Below are positions 62,783 to 64,000 of a stretch of DNA of 64,000 nucleotides, piece after piece. A program made the translations under genes and the position numbers. Every line of letters starts with the position of its first letter. Positions within the stretch are counted from its first letter, which is position 1. Below the pieces are notes generated by a model. It had not been told where the DNA came from. It worked only from the letters and a program-made list of their open reading frames with translations, and did not search any database. Origin of the DNA: Rhynchopus euleeides (lineage: Eukaryota; Euglenozoa; Diplonemea; Diplonemida; Diplonemidae); contig OY723239.1 in NCBI GenBank assembly GCA_963210315.1, positions 1,893,501 to 1,957,500 on the forward strand, given 5' to 3'.

Positions 62783-64000
62783 AAATGGGTCAGAATGGGT
62801 CGTCCTGTGCCTGGAATACCTGGGGGCTGCTCAGGAAAGTCGGGGGCTGCTCAGCGGATTCTATTGGTCTCCGGCATGCTGATGGGGCATCCGGCAGGGT
62901 GCAAATGGGTCGGAACGGGTCATCCTGTGCCTGGAGTACCTGGGGGCTGCTCAGGAAAGTTGGGGGCTGCTCAGCGGATTCTATTGGTCTCCGGCATGCT
63001 GATCGGGTATCCGGCAGGGTGGACACGGGTCGGAACGGGTCATCCTGTGCCTGGATTACCTGGGGGCTGCTCAGGAAAGTCGGGGGCTGCTCAGCGGATT
63101 CTATTGGTCTCCGGCATGCTGATCGGGTGTCCGGCAGGGTGCAAATGGGTCGGAACGGGTCATCCTGTGCCTGGAATACCTGGGGGCTGCTCAGGAAAGT
63201 TGGGGGCTGCTCAGCGGATTCTATTGGTCTCCGGCATGCTGATGGGGCATCCGGCAGGGTGCAAATGGGTCGGAACGGGTCATCCTGTGCCTGGAGTACC
63301 TGGGGGCTGCTCAGGAAAGTTGGGGGCTGCTCAGCGGATTCTATTGGTCTCCGGCATGCTGATCGGGTATCCGGCAGGGTGGACACGGGTCGGAACGGGT
63401 CATCCTGTGCCTGGATTACCTGGGGGCTGCTCAGGAAAGTCGGGGGCTGCTCAGCGGATTCTATTGGTCTCCGGCATGCTGATCGGGTGTCCGGCAGGGT
63501 GCAAATGGGTCGGAACGGGTCATCCTGTGCCTGGAATACCTGGGGGCTGCTCAGGAAAGTTGGGGGCTGCTCAGCGGATTCTATTGGTCTCCGGCATGCT
63601 GATGGGGCATCCGGCAGGGTGCAAATGGGTCGGAACGGGTCATCCTGTGCCTGGATTACCTGGGGGCTGCTCAGGAAAGTTGGGGGCTGCTCAGCGGATT
63701 CTATTGGTCTCCGGCATGCTGATCGGGCATCCGGCAGGGTGCAAATGGGTCGGAACGGGTCATCCTGTGCCTGGAATACCTGGGGGCTGCTCAGGAAAGT
63801 TGGGGGCTGCTCAGCGGATTCTATTGGTCTCCGGCATGCTGATCGGGTATCCGGCAGGGTGGACACGGGTCGGAACGGGTCATCCTGTGCCTGGATTACC
63901 TGGGGGCTGCTCAGGAAAGTCGGGGGCTGCTCAGCGGATTCTATTGGTCTCCGGCATGCTGATCGGGCATCCGGCAGGGTGCAAATGGGTCGGAACGGGT
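62783..64000. repeat. 120-bp satellite array with 360-bp higher-order period, runs off the window
   Basis: Ten or so tandem units of 120 bp. Three unit types alternate (markers: GATGGGGCAT, GATCGGGTAT, GATCGGGTGT before CCGGCAGGGT), and units three apart are usually identical, for example 63001 and 63361. Because 120 is divisible by three, the - strand stays open as a 40-residue repeat (SACRRPIESAEQPPTFLSSP core). A GTG would start it within the window, and no ATG does. I read it as satellite, though a repetitive protein entering from the right cannot be excluded. Confidence 0.92.

Noticed and set aside
62783..64000. CRISPR array
   Set aside because: Units are tandem without unique spacers and the context is eukaryotic.

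Overview
The window reads as nuclear DNA of a GC-rich, repeat-laden protist. The long genes are open over 1 to 4.5 kb without visible introns, TGA and TAG are used as stops, and the recognisable content is eukaryotic: ankyrin arrays, a WD40 propeller, a class III cyclase, APE-type non-LTR retrotransposons, and piggyBac-like and hAT-like relics. All six confident host genes (33-58 kb) lie on the + strand, and several have a pyrimidine tract plus AG just upstream of the ATG. Unidirectional, intron-poor genes would fit a lineage with polycistronic transcription and trans-splicing (Euglenozoa or dinoflagellates, for example), but I cannot fix the taxon.

Layout. 1-9.2 kb: non-genic DNA with three copies of a G/C-rich block, a gene fragment of the ADP-ribosyltransferase family, a TA-flanked fold-back element and a decayed ubiquitin-like fragment. 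9.19-17.26 kb: an almost complete non-LTR retrotransposon on the - strand. It has ORF1, then an in-frame TGA, a 2A ribosome-skipping motif and an endonuclease-RT ORF2 broken by one base, and it ends in a (GA)n tail. A 5'-truncated sister copy abuts its 5' end (17.26-17.67 kb). 18-23.6 kb: remnants of related elements, one with an RNase H domain. 23.8-29.0 kb: nested DNA transposons. 29-33 kb: decayed, unassigned DNA.

33.2-57.6 kb is the gene-bearing part. In order: ADP-ribosyltransferase/ankyrin gene 1; a TA-flanked element; a ubiquitin-like/WD40 gene; ADP-ribosyltransferase/ankyrin gene 2; a TTAA-flanked element; a membrane adenylyl cyclase; a 1500-residue ankyrin protein; an 8 x 40 bp minisatellite; and a DUF5522/PduO cobalamin adenosyltransferase. 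59.4-61.7 kb is an element with about 390-bp inverted repeats. From 62.8 kb to the right edge runs a 120-bp satellite with a 360-bp higher-order period.

The strongest biological signal is the pair of ADP-ribosyltransferase/ankyrin genes. About 1.8 kb coding for the zinc-finger and catalytic half differs at one base, while the ankyrin arrays that follow differ in number and sequence and the C-terminal cap is again conserved. This is a constant-effector, variable-recognition design. The second strongest is the 2A motif placed in frame between ORF1 and ORF2 of the retrotransposon.
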